From: a virus
Reading direction: 5' to 3' (one strand)
DNA length: 64,000 bases
IMG/VR virus record: IMGVR_UViG_3300033997_000406
Span: 20,432-84,431 of that record
Shown in pieces: positions 44,588 to 54,019 of this stretch. The notes under the pieces are model-generated. The model saw only the letters and a list, made by a program, of their open reading frames with translations, was not told the origin of the DNA and did no database searches. A program made the position numbers and the translations under genes. Positions within the stretch are counted from its first letter, which is position 1. Every line of letters begins with the position of its first letter.

Positions 44588-44609
44588 TGATAATTGTGGC
44601 GCTAAAAAA

Positions 44610-46001
44610 TTAGTAGTTAACGTCAATATCAGATGCTGCTACATCCAAATAGCGCATAGTGTTTACTGGTGGATGTTCCATTAAGCTATCCCCATCAATT
44701 GAAAGCTCAAATGATGTAAGCAGGCCGGAATCGTCAACTGTATTCCATATCTGATTTGGCTTTACTGTGCCGATATAGGAAGGGGATGTTTTGTCATAAA
44801 CTGCCAGTGCTTTTTTAATTTCTGCTTTTATCAGCTCAGGAATATCTGTACCTAGTATTTTCCCTCTCAAGCGAACAGTATATGACTGGAAAAGAGTCTC
44901 CACTGGGACAAACGTCACATTATAGTCATCAACATTTTTATAAAGTGCGTTAATTTGCTCCATTAAAACGGATTGGGAAATGCCAGGCTGATGCACTGCG
45001 ATATAGATTTTGTTAATGAACTCAATGCTTTTGTATCCGGCCAGCAGTTCTTGAGTTGACTCTCCCCAAACGCTTACCCAAGTAAGTAACGGCATATTCC
45101 TTCGTATAAATGTTTCGTGATCGTTAGACCATTGCAAGCTTTCGTCATAACTTGGGTAGTACAGCGTGTTCTGCCGAATAGACTCAATATCTTCCCGCTC
45201 AGAGCCCACCTCTAACGTTGAACCCGTAGTAATTCTGAATATAGAATTTAACCCTGGATCTGAAATTGCTATAAGTGGCATTCCAGCAGGAATGTCTGAC
45301 GCACCCGCTGTCAATATACATTCGATTTCTATTACAGCACCAAGCGATGGAATGCGCCCAAGTATCCCATTACCAAAGCGTATGCCTAGCTGCTCTGATG
45401 GAGTGTAAAACTCAACATAAGCATAACTATTTTTGCTTGTATTACGAAAAAGAGTAGCTAGCTGCCACTTTCGCCTTACGTCATTGAATTCAGTAATATA
45501 AACCTCAAACGAAGAAACCTTGTCTGATGTATCCGGATCCAAAAGTCGGGTCATGAATTTTGAAGGATTACTGACTGTTGTAGTAAATACTCTCCTTTCA
45601 GCCTGAATACACTCAACTTCAGCGCTTTCTCCGGGCGGAACGCTGATCGACTGCATCACTAGGTATGGGAGGTTGTCTGACTCCGATAGCAATGAAGTCC
45701 ATTTGTTAATTGATCTAGTTGAATTTGTTGTATTGCTCACTGTAATGAGCTTTTTGTTTGGCCTTCTTTTTATCGGTACATAACCCCTAGACTCTGCAGC
45801 TGCCAATATGGAGGTCGCATTAATAGCCAAAGAAGGGAATGTCTCTTGTAGTCTCCTTGCTGCGGCCACCTCAGAGCGCTTTGCAACTTGAGCCACAAAA
45901 CTTGATAAATAGGTAACAAAGTCGGAGCCCTTAAATCTTTGCCACCATGGGGAGTCTGCAATTACAGAATTAAAGATAGATATAGCGGTATTCAGGTCCA
46001 T
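44610..46001 (-). CDS. Baseplate wedge protein, gpJ/gp6-like (463 aa)
   Basis: The central part YVEFYTPSEQLGIRFGNGIL then GRIPSLGAVIEIECILTAG and GASDIPAGMPL match baseplate J/T4 gp6-type wedge proteins. It is preceded by a gp25-like gene, as expected for the wedge cluster. Gp6-like proteins ring the tail tube and drive the baseplate conformational switch. Confidence 0.7.
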   Translation of the reverse strand: MDLNTAISIFNSVIADSPWWQRFKGSDFVTYLSSFVAQVAKRSEVAAARRLQETFPSLAINATSILAAAESRGYVPIKRRPNKKLITVSNTTNSTRSINKWTSLLSESDNLPYLVMQSISVPPGESAEVECIQAERRVFTTTVSNPSKFMTRLLDPDTSDKVSSFEVYITEFNDVRRKWQLATLFRNTSKNSYAYVEFYTPSEQLGIRFGNGILGRIPSLGAVIEIECILTAGASDIPAGMPLIAISDPGLNSIFRITTGSTLEVGSEREDIESIRQNTLYYPSYDESLQWSNDHETFIRRNMPLLTWVSVWGESTQELLAGYKSIEFINKIYIAVHQPGISQSVLMEQINALYKNVDDYNVTFVPVETLFQSYTVRLRGKILGTDIPELIKAEIKKALAVYDKTSPSYIGTVKPNQIWNTVDDSGLLTSFELSIDGDSLMEHPPVNTMRYLDVAASDIDVNY

Positions 46002-46011
46002 AGTTCTCTCT

Positions 46012-46347
46012 CTAAATTGTGAGCATTTTGTCTGCTACAGCACCGTAATTTGTGTTCACGGTTATCATAAATTGGTCTTTTTCAAGAATTTTAAGAGCGA
46101 TGCCGGTGACAATGACTTCTGGTATATCCTGCTCTAAATCCATGATGACCATATTCTCCATGGCGACCTCACTGGTGACAGATATAGGCTCATGACGGAA
46201 CTGGTGCAGTCTATGCCCCCAAAATGGTTTGCCCCAGTACTCGCTCCGGGGCGTATCCAGCCAAAACTCCACCTTGGCAAGCATTGCGTCCTCATCGCGG
46301 ATCTTAAGTTGGCCATCTTCCAGCGTAAGTAGGTGTTCTATTTCCAT
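46012..46347 (-). CDS. gp25-like baseplate wedge protein (111 aa)
   Basis: The hallmark is AKVEFWLDTPRSEYWGKPFW at about 24-43, then LHQFRHEPISVTSEVAMENM, as in T4 gp25/gpW-type proteins. Size is right. It starts the sheath-baseplate contact and is coupled to the tape-measure-like gene. Confidence 0.75.
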   Translation of the reverse strand: MEIEHLLTLEDGQLKIRDEDAMLAKVEFWLDTPRSEYWGKPFWGHRLHQFRHEPISVTSEVAMENMVIMDLEQDIPEVIVTGIALKILEKDQFMITVNTNYGAVADKMLTI

Positions 46348-48476
46348 TACATAAGGTCCATAGCAATCATTCGCATCGTTTCACTGCTCAGCGTGTTCGG
46401 GATTTGGCTAGACACTTGATGCGTCTGGCTGTTAATTGTCTCTTTAGACTTTGATACAACTGGCAGCTGCTGTTGCTGCTGGCCTTTTGCCATCGCCTCT
46501 ATCGCTCTGGTTAACTTAGGATCCGTGTGCGCAATTACATTAATGCTTGGTTGGCCACCTTGCCGATTACTTTCTTGCGATAGCGGTTCTTTTGACGGCA
46601 TTGGTGGCGTTTCATTGGTTGGCGCCAGCTCAGACATTTGAGGCAAATTAGCAGCGCCAGCACTGTAACCCCGAGCTGCATTTGCACCGTTGCCTATCAT
46701 CAATCCAGATTGTACAGGGGGCGCTAATGTCGCTGTTACTGCTAATGCAGGAGCTGAACGATTGGCAGCACTTGATGAGGCCAATGCTGTTGCAGGCATA
46801 GCCGGTGGAGCGGAAGGGGTTGCTGCTTTCTGTTTTGCTGGTGCTGCGCCTGCCGTGGGTGATTCAGTCGCTTTCTGCTCAGGTGCAACACTGGTACCAG
46901 ACTCTTTATCCGGGTCGCCGCCGAAAATATTGTAAAGACTTTTGGCAATATCCTGATCTGAAATCCCGATAAGCTCAGTCAGCCCGCCTAGCGACAAGAT
47001 GGAGCCTGCAGCCATCGCCGATTTTTGCCCGGTTGTTGCGTCCTGACCTTCTTTTAATTTAAACGTTTCCTTTTGCTTATCCTTGTCATTGTAACCACTG
47101 AAGCCATCATAAATAGCGAGGGCTGCAGTCAATGGCAGAGCCAGCTTGGACAACACGGCGCCACCAGCTTTAGCTGCTGCACCAATACCTGACTTAGCCC
47201 CTGCACTTGCAGCAGAACCTGCACCCATGCCAATTAGCGAACCGGTTTTGCTGCCTGTTCTGGCGGCGCCACGTCCATACCTGGAGCTGCCCCGTTTAGA
47301 CTTTCTACCTTTCCTGTCCCCGAACAAATCCAGAGCACTATCTAAAAGACTTCCGCCAGCACCAGCACCGGGTTTAATCTCTTTTACAGCATCTTCAATT
47401 TTTTTAAGATGCGACGATAACGTTTCAGTTTGTTCTGTCAGTGACTCAGATATTAAATCCGTTAAGCCATCATTTTTACGGGCCTGAACAGCAGAGCTTA
47501 CAGAGCCACTTTGCTGCTGGCGCTGGCTCCCCGAGCTGCTACCTTTCGACTGTGCATTAGGTTTGCTTAAATCGCCTGGCAGACTTTCACCTGATGATGC
47601 AGGTTTAGAAAACCACTGTGCCGGCCGGAATACTTTTGACAGCAGACTTATGGCTTTGCGCTGTGCCTTCCCAACTGTGCCAGTAGGCCTGTCCTGCTCT
47701 TTTTTCTCTGCGGGTTTTTCTTTAGGTGTTTCACTAATCACCGGCGCCGGTTTATCGTCCGACTTAGAAAACCACTGAGAAGGGCTAACCGCCTTTGTGT
47801 ATATGCTTTTGACAGCAGATTTTATGCCTTCCTTGCTATCCAGTCCTTTATCGGAAATAAGCTGCTTAGCTTCTTTCGTTAAATTGTATAGCTCTTTACC
47901 GGCCATCCACTCGCTGCCAGCTGTTGCGACGCCTGCAGCATCAACCGCTTCATTACCTTTTTCGGTTGAATTTAATTTATCACCAATCCAGCTCAGTACT
48001 TTGGATGATAACCGGTCATCCGTATCGCTGCGGTCTGCACTTTTTGTCTCTGCGGCTTCTTTCTGTTGTCGTGTTGCAAAAGCGCCGGATTGCTGCCGCC
48101 AAAGCCCCTGACTATCTTGCCAAAGCCCTTCCAGTAACTTGTTTGTTTGCCTGCTAAGGTCTACTTGCTCTTGCTGTAGTGGATTCTCATCAGCCACTGG
48201 CGAGCCATCAAATGAAAATGACGGGGTTACTTTTGGAGCAAATGAAATACCAGTTTCAGCATCTGAGGTGGACCGAGCCGGATCAGCAACTGGAGAAAAA
48301 TCACTTTTCGCTTGTTCCCTGCGGCGGTTTTTAATCGCTACATCAGCCTGCAAAGTGGAAGCAACAGAGTTTGAGCCGTTTTTTACCGCATCTTCTACTC
48401 TGGCAATCGCAGTCAGCTCTTTACGGCTGGCGCCATCGATAGCCCTGATAACGTTGTAATGATCTAGTGAACTCAA
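46347..48476 (-). CDS. Putative tail tape-measure protein (709 aa)
   Basis: It is a long, low-complexity protein with Ala/Gly-rich hydrophobic segments (SLIGMGAGSAASAGAKSGIG, LPLTAALAIYDGFSGY), coiled coil, and two similar SPSQWFSKS/RPAQWFSKP segments about residues 232 and 286. Its position between the chaperone-like gene and baseplate genes fits a tape measure. It starts with TTG 48476, overlapping the TGA of the frame-shifted extension (TTGA). Confidence 0.6.
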   Translation of the reverse strand: MSSLDHYNVIRAIDGASRKELTAIARVEDAVKNGSNSVASTLQADVAIKNRRREQAKSDFSPVADPARSTSDAETGISFAPKVTPSFSFDGSPVADENPLQQEQVDLSRQTNKLLEGLWQDSQGLWRQQSGAFATRQQKEAAETKSADRSDTDDRLSSKVLSWIGDKLNSTEKGNEAVDAAGVATAGSEWMAGKELYNLTKEAKQLISDKGLDSKEGIKSAVKSIYTKAVSPSQWFSKSDDKPAPVISETPKEKPAEKKEQDRPTGTVGKAQRKAISLLSKVFRPAQWFSKPASSGESLPGDLSKPNAQSKGSSSGSQRQQQSGSVSSAVQARKNDGLTDLISESLTEQTETLSSHLKKIEDAVKEIKPGAGAGGSLLDSALDLFGDRKGRKSKRGSSRYGRGAARTGSKTGSLIGMGAGSAASAGAKSGIGAAAKAGGAVLSKLALPLTAALAIYDGFSGYNDKDKQKETFKLKEGQDATTGQKSAMAAGSILSLGGLTELIGISDQDIAKSLYNIFGGDPDKESGTSVAPEQKATESPTAGAAPAKQKAATPSAPPAMPATALASSSAANRSAPALAVTATLAPPVQSGLMIGNGANAARGYSAGAANLPQMSELAPTNETPPMPSKEPLSQESNRQGGQPSINVIAHTDPKLTRAIEAMAKGQQQQQLPVVSKSKETINSQTHQVSSQIPNTLSSETMRMIAMDLM

Positions 48477-48610
48477 CGCTTTAACTCCCGCCGTTTTTCT
48501 TCTATTTGAATCATCATGTCAGCTGGGGTCATCAGTACGTCTTTGACTGACTGACCACCCTGGGCCAAATACGCAATAAACTGGTCCCACCCGGATTCGC
48601 TATATTTCTG
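48473..48610 (-). CDS. Candidate +1-frameshift extension of the gp26-like gene (45 aa)
   Basis: A frame of 45 codons continues past the stop of the 299-residue gene and ends at a TGA overlapping the TTG start of the tape-measure gene. It has no good start codon before its last 20 codons, but reads protein-like (QKYSESGWDQFIAYLAQ, KDVLMTPADMMIQIEEKRR). A TTT CCA codon pair at 48614-48609 allows +1 slippage of Phe-tRNA from TTT to TTC, joining it to the upstream protein near its end. Confidence 0.5.
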   Translation of the reverse strand, partial: QKYSESGWDQFIAYLAQGGQSVKDVLMTPADMMIQIEEKRRELKR

Positions 48611-49499
48611 GAAAGTAGTGGTGACACCGAAAAGGCAGCAACAGGCGAGTGTACGCCGTGTTGCCCTCCAGTATTTCTTTAGGCCATTGCTCTACCGGCA
48701 CCGCATCATTTTCAAGTTCAGCTCTGCGCTGGCTGGCCTCTTCTTCTTTTTCAGGGCAGAAGTGAATAGGCGTAACAAGGTTTATTGCACCTTCAAAGTA
48801 AACCGACTCTAAGCCGTGGTGTACATCCTCCAGCGTTAGCTTGATGGCCACAGCCAGCGGTTTGAACTCCTTTTCAGCATCCAGCGTGAGTAGGTACTCA
48901 TAACGCTCTGTTGCGCGGGTTTCTTCACTGATCGTTTCATCTTCCATAGCAAAACGGAAACAGTGAGCAATCTCATACATGCGCATATCCATATTGGCCA
49001 CAGCCCACGCCTGAGAATCCTTGGGGTGGATGTCTCTCTGATTACACAACAGCTCAATATGCTGGATAGCAACACCGCGCATAGGAACAATGTAACCACG
49101 GCCTTTGTGCGGCAAATCAACCGGTGTTTTAAGGTCTTTGCTTGCGGTGGAAATGCCTGATACCAGTTCCTGTAAGTCCAGCTGTCGGCCATGCTTTTTG
49201 TCACAGTGCTTACACTCATAAAATTGAGTAATCACGGTATCTGAGCGGGTATAGATATATAACCAGTAAAGGGCGGTTCGTCTGTCATCAGCCGTCCACA
49301 GCGCTGAATCTGAATACTCTTGAGGGTGATTTTCTCTATCCTGCTGGTTATTTAGATACTCTGTGGTCACATGCTCTTCCATATCCGGCGACATACCGCA
49401 AAAGGCGCGGTAATCTGCAACGGTCGGGGCGCGGAAGTAGGTCTTTTTTTTGCCGTCCGCACAGTGTATGTAAGGCGGTATATAGGCCAGTGTGGTCAT
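48600..49499 (-). CDS. gp26-like baseplate hub/tail assembly protein (299 aa)
   Basis: The protein starts with a beta region (AYIPPYIHCADGKKKTYFRA), has a YECKHCDKKHGRQLDL zinc-like motif near residue 95 and a helical second half. This resembles T4 gp26-type baseplate hub assembly proteins. It lies directly before the tape-measure-like gene, the site where tailed phages often encode an assembly chaperone with a frameshifted form. Its ATG overlaps the stop of the next gene (ATGA). Confidence 0.55.
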   Translation of the reverse strand: MTTLAYIPPYIHCADGKKKTYFRAPTVADYRAFCGMSPDMEEHVTTEYLNNQQDRENHPQEYSDSALWTADDRRTALYWLYIYTRSDTVITQFYECKHCDKKHGRQLDLQELVSGISTASKDLKTPVDLPHKGRGYIVPMRGVAIQHIELLCNQRDIHPKDSQAWAVANMDMRMYEIAHCFRFAMEDETISEETRATERYEYLLTLDAEKEFKPLAVAIKLTLEDVHHGLESVYFEGAINLVTPIHFCPEKEEEASQRRAELENDAVPVEQWPKEILEGNTAYTRLLLPFRCHHYFPEI

Positions 49500-50020
49500 G
49501 TTCTTTTTGCTCCGATACTACTAAATTTTTGGAACGTAACAGAGAAAGTGCCGTGCTCGGTCACTTTCGATGTATCACCGCTGTAATCGTTGTTTTCTTC
49601 TAAGTAAACGTCCCACTCGCATTCCAGATATTCACTGGCATCATCACGTATGCGGAAAAGCTTTAACTTAAATAGGTATTCAACCGGCAGGTTTGCGGTG
49701 CCGTCCTCGTTAAATATTTTCTTCTGCAGGCTTTCAATGAAGCGACTGACATCGCCATTCTCATTGTCGTAAAGGATGGCAGTCACACTGCCTGCAGTGC
49801 GCTTATCAGGAAAAGCCATTTCCCCGTTTGCTATGGGTATTTTTCGGCTCTCAATCGTCCCTCTACCGTATGAGATTTCTTTAACAAAGAGGTCCATATC
49901 AGGGGGCTGGTCTGGCAGCTCAGCACGAAACAAATAGTCTTTTCTGAAAGCAGTCTTAACCGCTTTTAAGGCGGCCCGTTTTTGCATTGCAAGCAAAGCT
50001 GCAGTGTTTCCATTGGCCAT
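49496..50020 (-). CDS. Tail-tube-fold protein (gp19/gp54-like, 174 aa)
   Basis: The order of strands MDLFVKEISYGRGTIESRKI, SVTAILYDNENGDVSRFIES and a closing GTFSVTFQKFSS matches tube-like proteins such as T4 gp19 or gp54. A second candidate for the main tube protein is the gene at 50610, so this one may cap the tube at the baseplate. Confidence 0.55.
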   Translation of the reverse strand: MANGNTAALLAMQKRAALKAVKTAFRKDYLFRAELPDQPPDMDLFVKEISYGRGTIESRKIPIANGEMAFPDKRTAGSVTAILYDNENGDVSRFIESLQKKIFNEDGTANLPVEYLFKLKLFRIRDDASEYLECEWDVYLEENNDYSGDTSKVTEHGTFSVTFQKFSSIGAKRT

Positions 50021-50032
50021 GGATAATCCAAC

Positions 50033-50608
50033 TTAATCTATTGTGATCATGGGGGTAATAACGCGATTACTCTGCATTTCAAGCTCAAGCGCCTCTTTGC
50101 GCTCAATCAGTTCGCTATCGCTCGGTAATACAGTGGGGTCCATATTCCCGGCGATTAACACTAAGCGCTCTCTTGCTGTGTTCGGGATGCGGATCAGGGC
50201 TTCCAGATAATCCTGTACCAGTGAAACAATATCTTCCGGCAGTTCGTATTCATTCAGTGGTACACGGCGAAGATTTACAAAGTAGTGCATATCCAGCGGC
50301 AGTTTTGCGCCCCTGTCTCGGTAGTGAAGAGTGATAGTTTTTTCTGATGTATTCACATCATGGCGCACCAGGCCGCTTCTGGCATCTTTGAGCACCTGCA
50401 TCGCCAGAAAATCATTTGGCATTGCAAAGGTTGACTCTCCATCAACATCAATAGTCAGTGAGCGGATTTTAACTTTCCTAACGCAACCTGCTTTTTCTTG
50501 ATAGACGCCTAATGCTTGGCGCAACAGAGCTTCCAGACGCGGCGGTTCGTTATGCAGAAGCGTGGTGAATCGCAGCTTAACCTCTTCCAGTAGCTCTGTT
50601 GGCTTCAT
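50033..50608 (-). CDS. Structural protein of unknown role (191 aa)
   Basis: The N-terminal half is helical (RLEALLRQALGVYQEKAG) and continues into a beta domain with AMPNDFLAMQVLKDA. This looks like a connector or tail-completion protein. Assignment is by position between tube-type genes. Confidence 0.5.
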   Translation of the reverse strand: MKPTELLEEVKLRFTTLLHNEPPRLEALLRQALGVYQEKAGCVRKVKIRSLTIDVDGESTFAMPNDFLAMQVLKDARSGLVRHDVNTSEKTITLHYRDRGAKLPLDMHYFVNLRRVPLNEYELPEDIVSLVQDYLEALIRIPNTARERLVLIAGNMDPTVLPSDSELIERKEALELEMQSNRVITPMITID

Positions 50609-50609
50609 G

Positions 50610-51122
50610 TTATGCTGTCTCCTTCAGTGACTCTGACCAGGTGTAGTTTATGGTCAGAGGTAACTTTGTGATCTCAGTAACGCTGTCGTTTGCAAAGTCG
50701 ATAGCATCAATAGAAATCCAGCACTCTTCCAGTACGCAACCATCCACAGCTTTGGCACCCGCTGACTCTGGCGTCATGGCCACGGTAATGGTAGGGATGT
50801 AAACTTTGTTTCTTACCATTTCGCGCAGCTTCGTCAACGTCTTACCTTTGATTGGCTGCACTAACTGGGCTGGAAATTCACCGGCATTTTCAATCGGGCC
50901 TTGCTGGTTAGACTTAGTGCCTAATGGGCCGAACCCTTCAACCAGTGCTCTGCGATAAGCAGGCATCTGACAGTTGGTAATGAGCAAGGTTAGCTCAGGG
51001 TAGCCCTCAAACGTTGCTTTGAACTCTGCTGAGATAACTTTTTCGCCAGCCTGGCGATGTTTTATGAGTAAGTCTTTGACTGCTGCGGCATTGCCTGCTG
51101 AGTCACGTAATTGATTCGCCAT
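50610..51122 (-). CDS. Probable tail tube protein (170 aa)
   Basis: The pattern EFKATFEGYPELTLLITNCQ at the start and a closing ITKLPLTINYTWSESL strand fit the tube-protein fold. ATG 51122 follows AAAGGTGATTTAC; the earlier ATG 51131 lacks a ribosome site. It lies downstream of the sheath gene in the same operon. Confidence 0.6.
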   Translation of the reverse strand: MANQLRDSAGNAAAVKDLLIKHRQAGEKVISAEFKATFEGYPELTLLITNCQMPAYRRALVEGFGPLGTKSNQQGPIENAGEFPAQLVQPIKGKTLTKLREMVRNKVYIPTITVAMTPESAGAKAVDGCVLEECWISIDAIDFANDSVTEITKLPLTINYTWSESLKETA

Positions 51123-51133
51123 GTAAATCACCT

Positions 51134-51721
51134 TTATAAAAATATCTGCGGGATCCGCGAACGGTTAACCGCGCCATCTGTGGAGCAATTGAGCGTTACG
51201 GTATTGTTTAACCAGTGGCCGCTTTTTGTTTTTGGCGCGGCAAAGTTGTAACTGACGGTTTTGATATAGACCTGAGCCTTTAACTTGCGGCCTAAATCCA
51301 GCATTGCGAGTTGTGGTACCTGACCGGTGGGAAGGTTCTCTTCAAGCTCAGGGCTGCTCATCATTGACAGATAACGAATAGGGTCATCTACTTCACGTTT
51401 CGCATCGCTGTAAGCGGTAAAGTGCACAACCAGCTGAAACTCCAGCGGGTTGGCACCTTCCCATACTAAACGGCTATTCATCAGTGATTTACTGGTTGCC
51501 CCTGTCGCGGCTTGAGTTACATCACCGACTTTTGCCAGGCCAGAACTGGCCCCCACAGTGTCGCCCTCGAAAGGGCTTTGCCATAGCTGCTGCAGCTCCA
51601 CGGTACACTCTTCATCGATATAACCGACCACAGTTACAAAGCCCACGCCAGGAATATCCTGACTCACAAAGGCTTTGTAATACGGGGATATTCCATCATT
51701 ATCAGAGACACCGTAGTGCAT
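51134..51721 (-). CDS. Tail/baseplate protein (195 aa)
   Basis: This protein has a beta-rich N-terminus (GVGFVTVVGYIDEECTVELQ) and the segment RLVWEGANPLEFQLVVHF, then DDPIRYLSMMSSP. Similar patterns occur in tube-initiator or hub proteins of myophages. The precise part is not known. Confidence 0.5.
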   Translation of the reverse strand: MHYGVSDNDGISPYYKAFVSQDIPGVGFVTVVGYIDEECTVELQQLWQSPFEGDTVGASSGLAKVGDVTQAATGATSKSLMNSRLVWEGANPLEFQLVVHFTAYSDAKREVDDPIRYLSMMSSPELEENLPTGQVPQLAMLDLGRKLKAQVYIKTVSYNFAAPKTKSGHWLNNTVTLNCSTDGAVNRSRIPQIFL

Positions 51722-51723
51722 GG

Positions 51724-52413
51724 TTACAGGCCTGCGCGTGAGCGAATACGGTTGGATTTACGGCGCTTTGCTTTAGACGCTGCTGTATTTGCACGTAAGC
51801 GAGCTTTTTTCAGCGCTGCGCGTTGCGGGCCACTCAGGCGAACTTTACGAGTACGCTTTTTAATCAGCGTCAACTTGCCATTGCGAACCACTTTTTTCAT
51901 GGCGCTTGCTATCAGCTCTTCACGTACAGAGAAGTCGGCGACAAGCTCATCAACAGAAGAGGACTTAGTGGCTTCACGCAACTTTTCAGCCACAGATAAA
52001 GCAGCTTCTTCGTTGTCGTCATCCAGCATGGTCTGCACTGTTTTTTCAGGAGCGCCACCGATACTGACAAAAGTTTCAGCAATCAGGTCCAGCAATGTGT
52101 CGTACTGCTCATCTTGCTCAGGCGACAAATCCACATCGTCTGCATCTTCGTCATCCAATACGGCGGCATAAACCAACGCATATAAATCAGCCAGTTCAGA
52201 AGAGCTATCCAAAGCCCATTCAATGGCAATAGAGGCTGCAACAGCGCGGTTATCTTGATCGGCCTTTGCTGACACTGCGGACAATAAACTTTCATCATCC
52301 ACGGATGATAAAAACATCTGTTCAGTGACAGTTTCAGGGGCTTTTTCTGGAGCTGCTGCGGCCATAGACGCCAACAGCATATCGTTTGCTACGACAGTTT
52401 TATTCCCGTACAT
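51724..52413 (-). CDS. Structural protein with very basic C-terminus (229 aa)
   Basis: Residues 1-170 are acidic and helical (VYAAVLDDEDADDVDLSPEQ), while the last 50 are Arg/Lys-rich (RTRKVRLSGPQRAALKKARL, RRKSNRIRSRAGL). This charge split suggests binding to DNA or RNA, or a scaffold. It sits between sheath and tail-tube-type genes. No family recognised. Confidence 0.5.
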   Translation of the reverse strand: MYGNKTVVANDMLLASMAAAAPEKAPETVTEQMFLSSVDDESLLSAVSAKADQDNRAVAASIAIEWALDSSSELADLYALVYAAVLDDEDADDVDLSPEQDEQYDTLLDLIAETFVSIGGAPEKTVQTMLDDDNEEAALSVAEKLREATKSSSVDELVADFSVREELIASAMKKVVRNGKLTLIKKRTRKVRLSGPQRAALKKARLRANTAASKAKRRKSNRIRSRAGL

Positions 52414-52438
52414 ACATACCTTCCTTAAAATGGATTTA

Positions 52439-54019
52439 TTACTTGATTAAGCGACTTTGACCTGTGATCCGGCGACCAGAGCCAGCAACGCAAATGCTCC
52501 AGGTGCATGAAAATAAATCAGCACCGTTTTTCACCACTGCCAAGGTCCACGGTTCTGTACCGTCTGCAGGATCCATAGGCTTAACCAAAGCCTGAGCCGT
52601 AGTGAAATCGCTTAGCAGGCGACTCATGCCTTTTGTTAAACCGTCTACCGTGACACCTTCAGGCTCATGCTTAAGCGATTTACCAAGGCTGACAAAACCG
52701 CGACCGATGGCAAAATCAACAGCATTAATCCATTCAAAGCGCTGGTGATCTTCTTTAGGCGAAGCAGTGAGCGAGTCATCAATAGTTAACTGACCTGAAC
52801 TGTTCAGGCCCAACTTGTTAATGCGGGCTTTGTACATCGCCTTGTAATCCGGCTCGCCAGCATTTGAATTAATCACAAGGCCTGAACGTGGGATTGTGCC
52901 GCGACTTTCACCGGCATTGGGGTAATGCCAGCCACCAACAACAGGGTTCATTTCAACGCCAGCCGCTTTTGCAGCAAAGGCGAAGCCAGACAGGCCAGCA
53001 CTCATAGCTGAGCCATAAACCGGATCTGTGTAGGTGTATGGAATGTGGTAGAGGCTGGTGCATGGCTTAGACAAGCCCATGGTTGCCCTGCGCTCCAGTG
53101 CATCCTCATAAGACAGGTTTGGCTCAATGTCGCAATAAAACTGAACGATATTGCTATCTGCCAAATCTTCCAGAGCAATAAGCACCGGGTCAATGTAGCA
53201 ACCAAGCGCCAGAACGTGAGTAAACGACACGTTTGAATTTTTCAGCACACTCAGCGCAGCCATGTATTCCGTCTGTGTGATTGTGCTTGCTGTGCCGCTG
53301 GTGCCACCTGTGAACTTGGTGTCACTTATCTTTTCAAACTTGCCTAAATTTGCCGTATTCGTTACTGCCTTCATGCGAGCAGTCGACAAATTAATCTTGT
53401 CCTCAATAAATGCCGGTCGACCGTCTACGCCGACTGCATCCAGGGAGAAACTAACAATCATGCTTTCCAGAGTTTTAACCAGACCGGCAACATCCTTTTC
53501 GATGATCTTTAACTCATAAAAGCCTGCACCATAGGCTGAGACATCAGCCTCAACCAGTTGCAGAGTTCGCTCGCTTTCGTTGTCGCCGTCAATGAGCTGA
53601 ATAGCAACTATGTCATCATTGCCCAATTCAATTTCGGAGCCATAAGGAATAGCGCTGGCAACGACAGGGTTTGCAGCACCAGCTTCAGCATCTTGAGGTT
53701 TAGCTTTCACTGTAAGTACTGGTGATAGCGCATTCGAGGCCGTGACTCGCACAACATAACCAGCCCCACCTTTTACAGCTTCAGCCAGTTGGCGCATACC
53801 TTCCGCGTGTACACCTTCGCGCATGTGATATGGCTTACCCAATATCGTTTCATAGTTATCGCCATTGATAGACAAAGCTACGCCAGGACGGCCCTTGCGA
53901 GACACGATCAGGCCAGCGAAAACAGCGGCACCTGTGGCAGCGGCTTGAACTGTTCCAGAAGCGTTGGTTCTGCCCAGGACTACATCTGAAACTTCAGATA
54001 CATTACGTGCTACTGCCAT
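52439..54019 (-). CDS. Tail sheath protein (526 aa)
   Basis: The sheath pattern is clear: an N-terminal domain with VFAGLIVSRKGRPGVAL, a variable middle, and a C-terminal core with DPVYGSAMSAGLSGFAFAAK, GWHYPNAGESRG and RFEWINAVDFAIGRGF. The sheath contracts to drive the tube into the cell, so the phage is a myovirus type. It overlaps the stop of the tandem-repeat gene. Confidence 0.8.
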   Translation of the reverse strand: MAVARNVSEVSDVVLGRTNASGTVQAAATGAAVFAGLIVSRKGRPGVALSINGDNYETILGKPYHMREGVHAEGMRQLAEAVKGGAGYVVRVTASNALSPVLTVKAKPQDAEAGAANPVVASAIPYGSEIELGNDDIVAIQLIDGDNESERTLQLVEADVSAYGAGFYELKIIEKDVAGLVKTLESMIVSFSLDAVGVDGRPAFIEDKINLSTARMKAVTNTANLGKFEKISDTKFTGGTSGTASTITQTEYMAALSVLKNSNVSFTHVLALGCYIDPVLIALEDLADSNIVQFYCDIEPNLSYEDALERRATMGLSKPCTSLYHIPYTYTDPVYGSAMSAGLSGFAFAAKAAGVEMNPVVGGWHYPNAGESRGTIPRSGLVINSNAGEPDYKAMYKARINKLGLNSSGQLTIDDSLTASPKEDHQRFEWINAVDFAIGRGFVSLGKSLKHEPEGVTVDGLTKGMSRLLSDFTTAQALVKPMDPADGTEPWTLAVVKNGADLFSCTWSICVAGSGRRITGQSRLIK

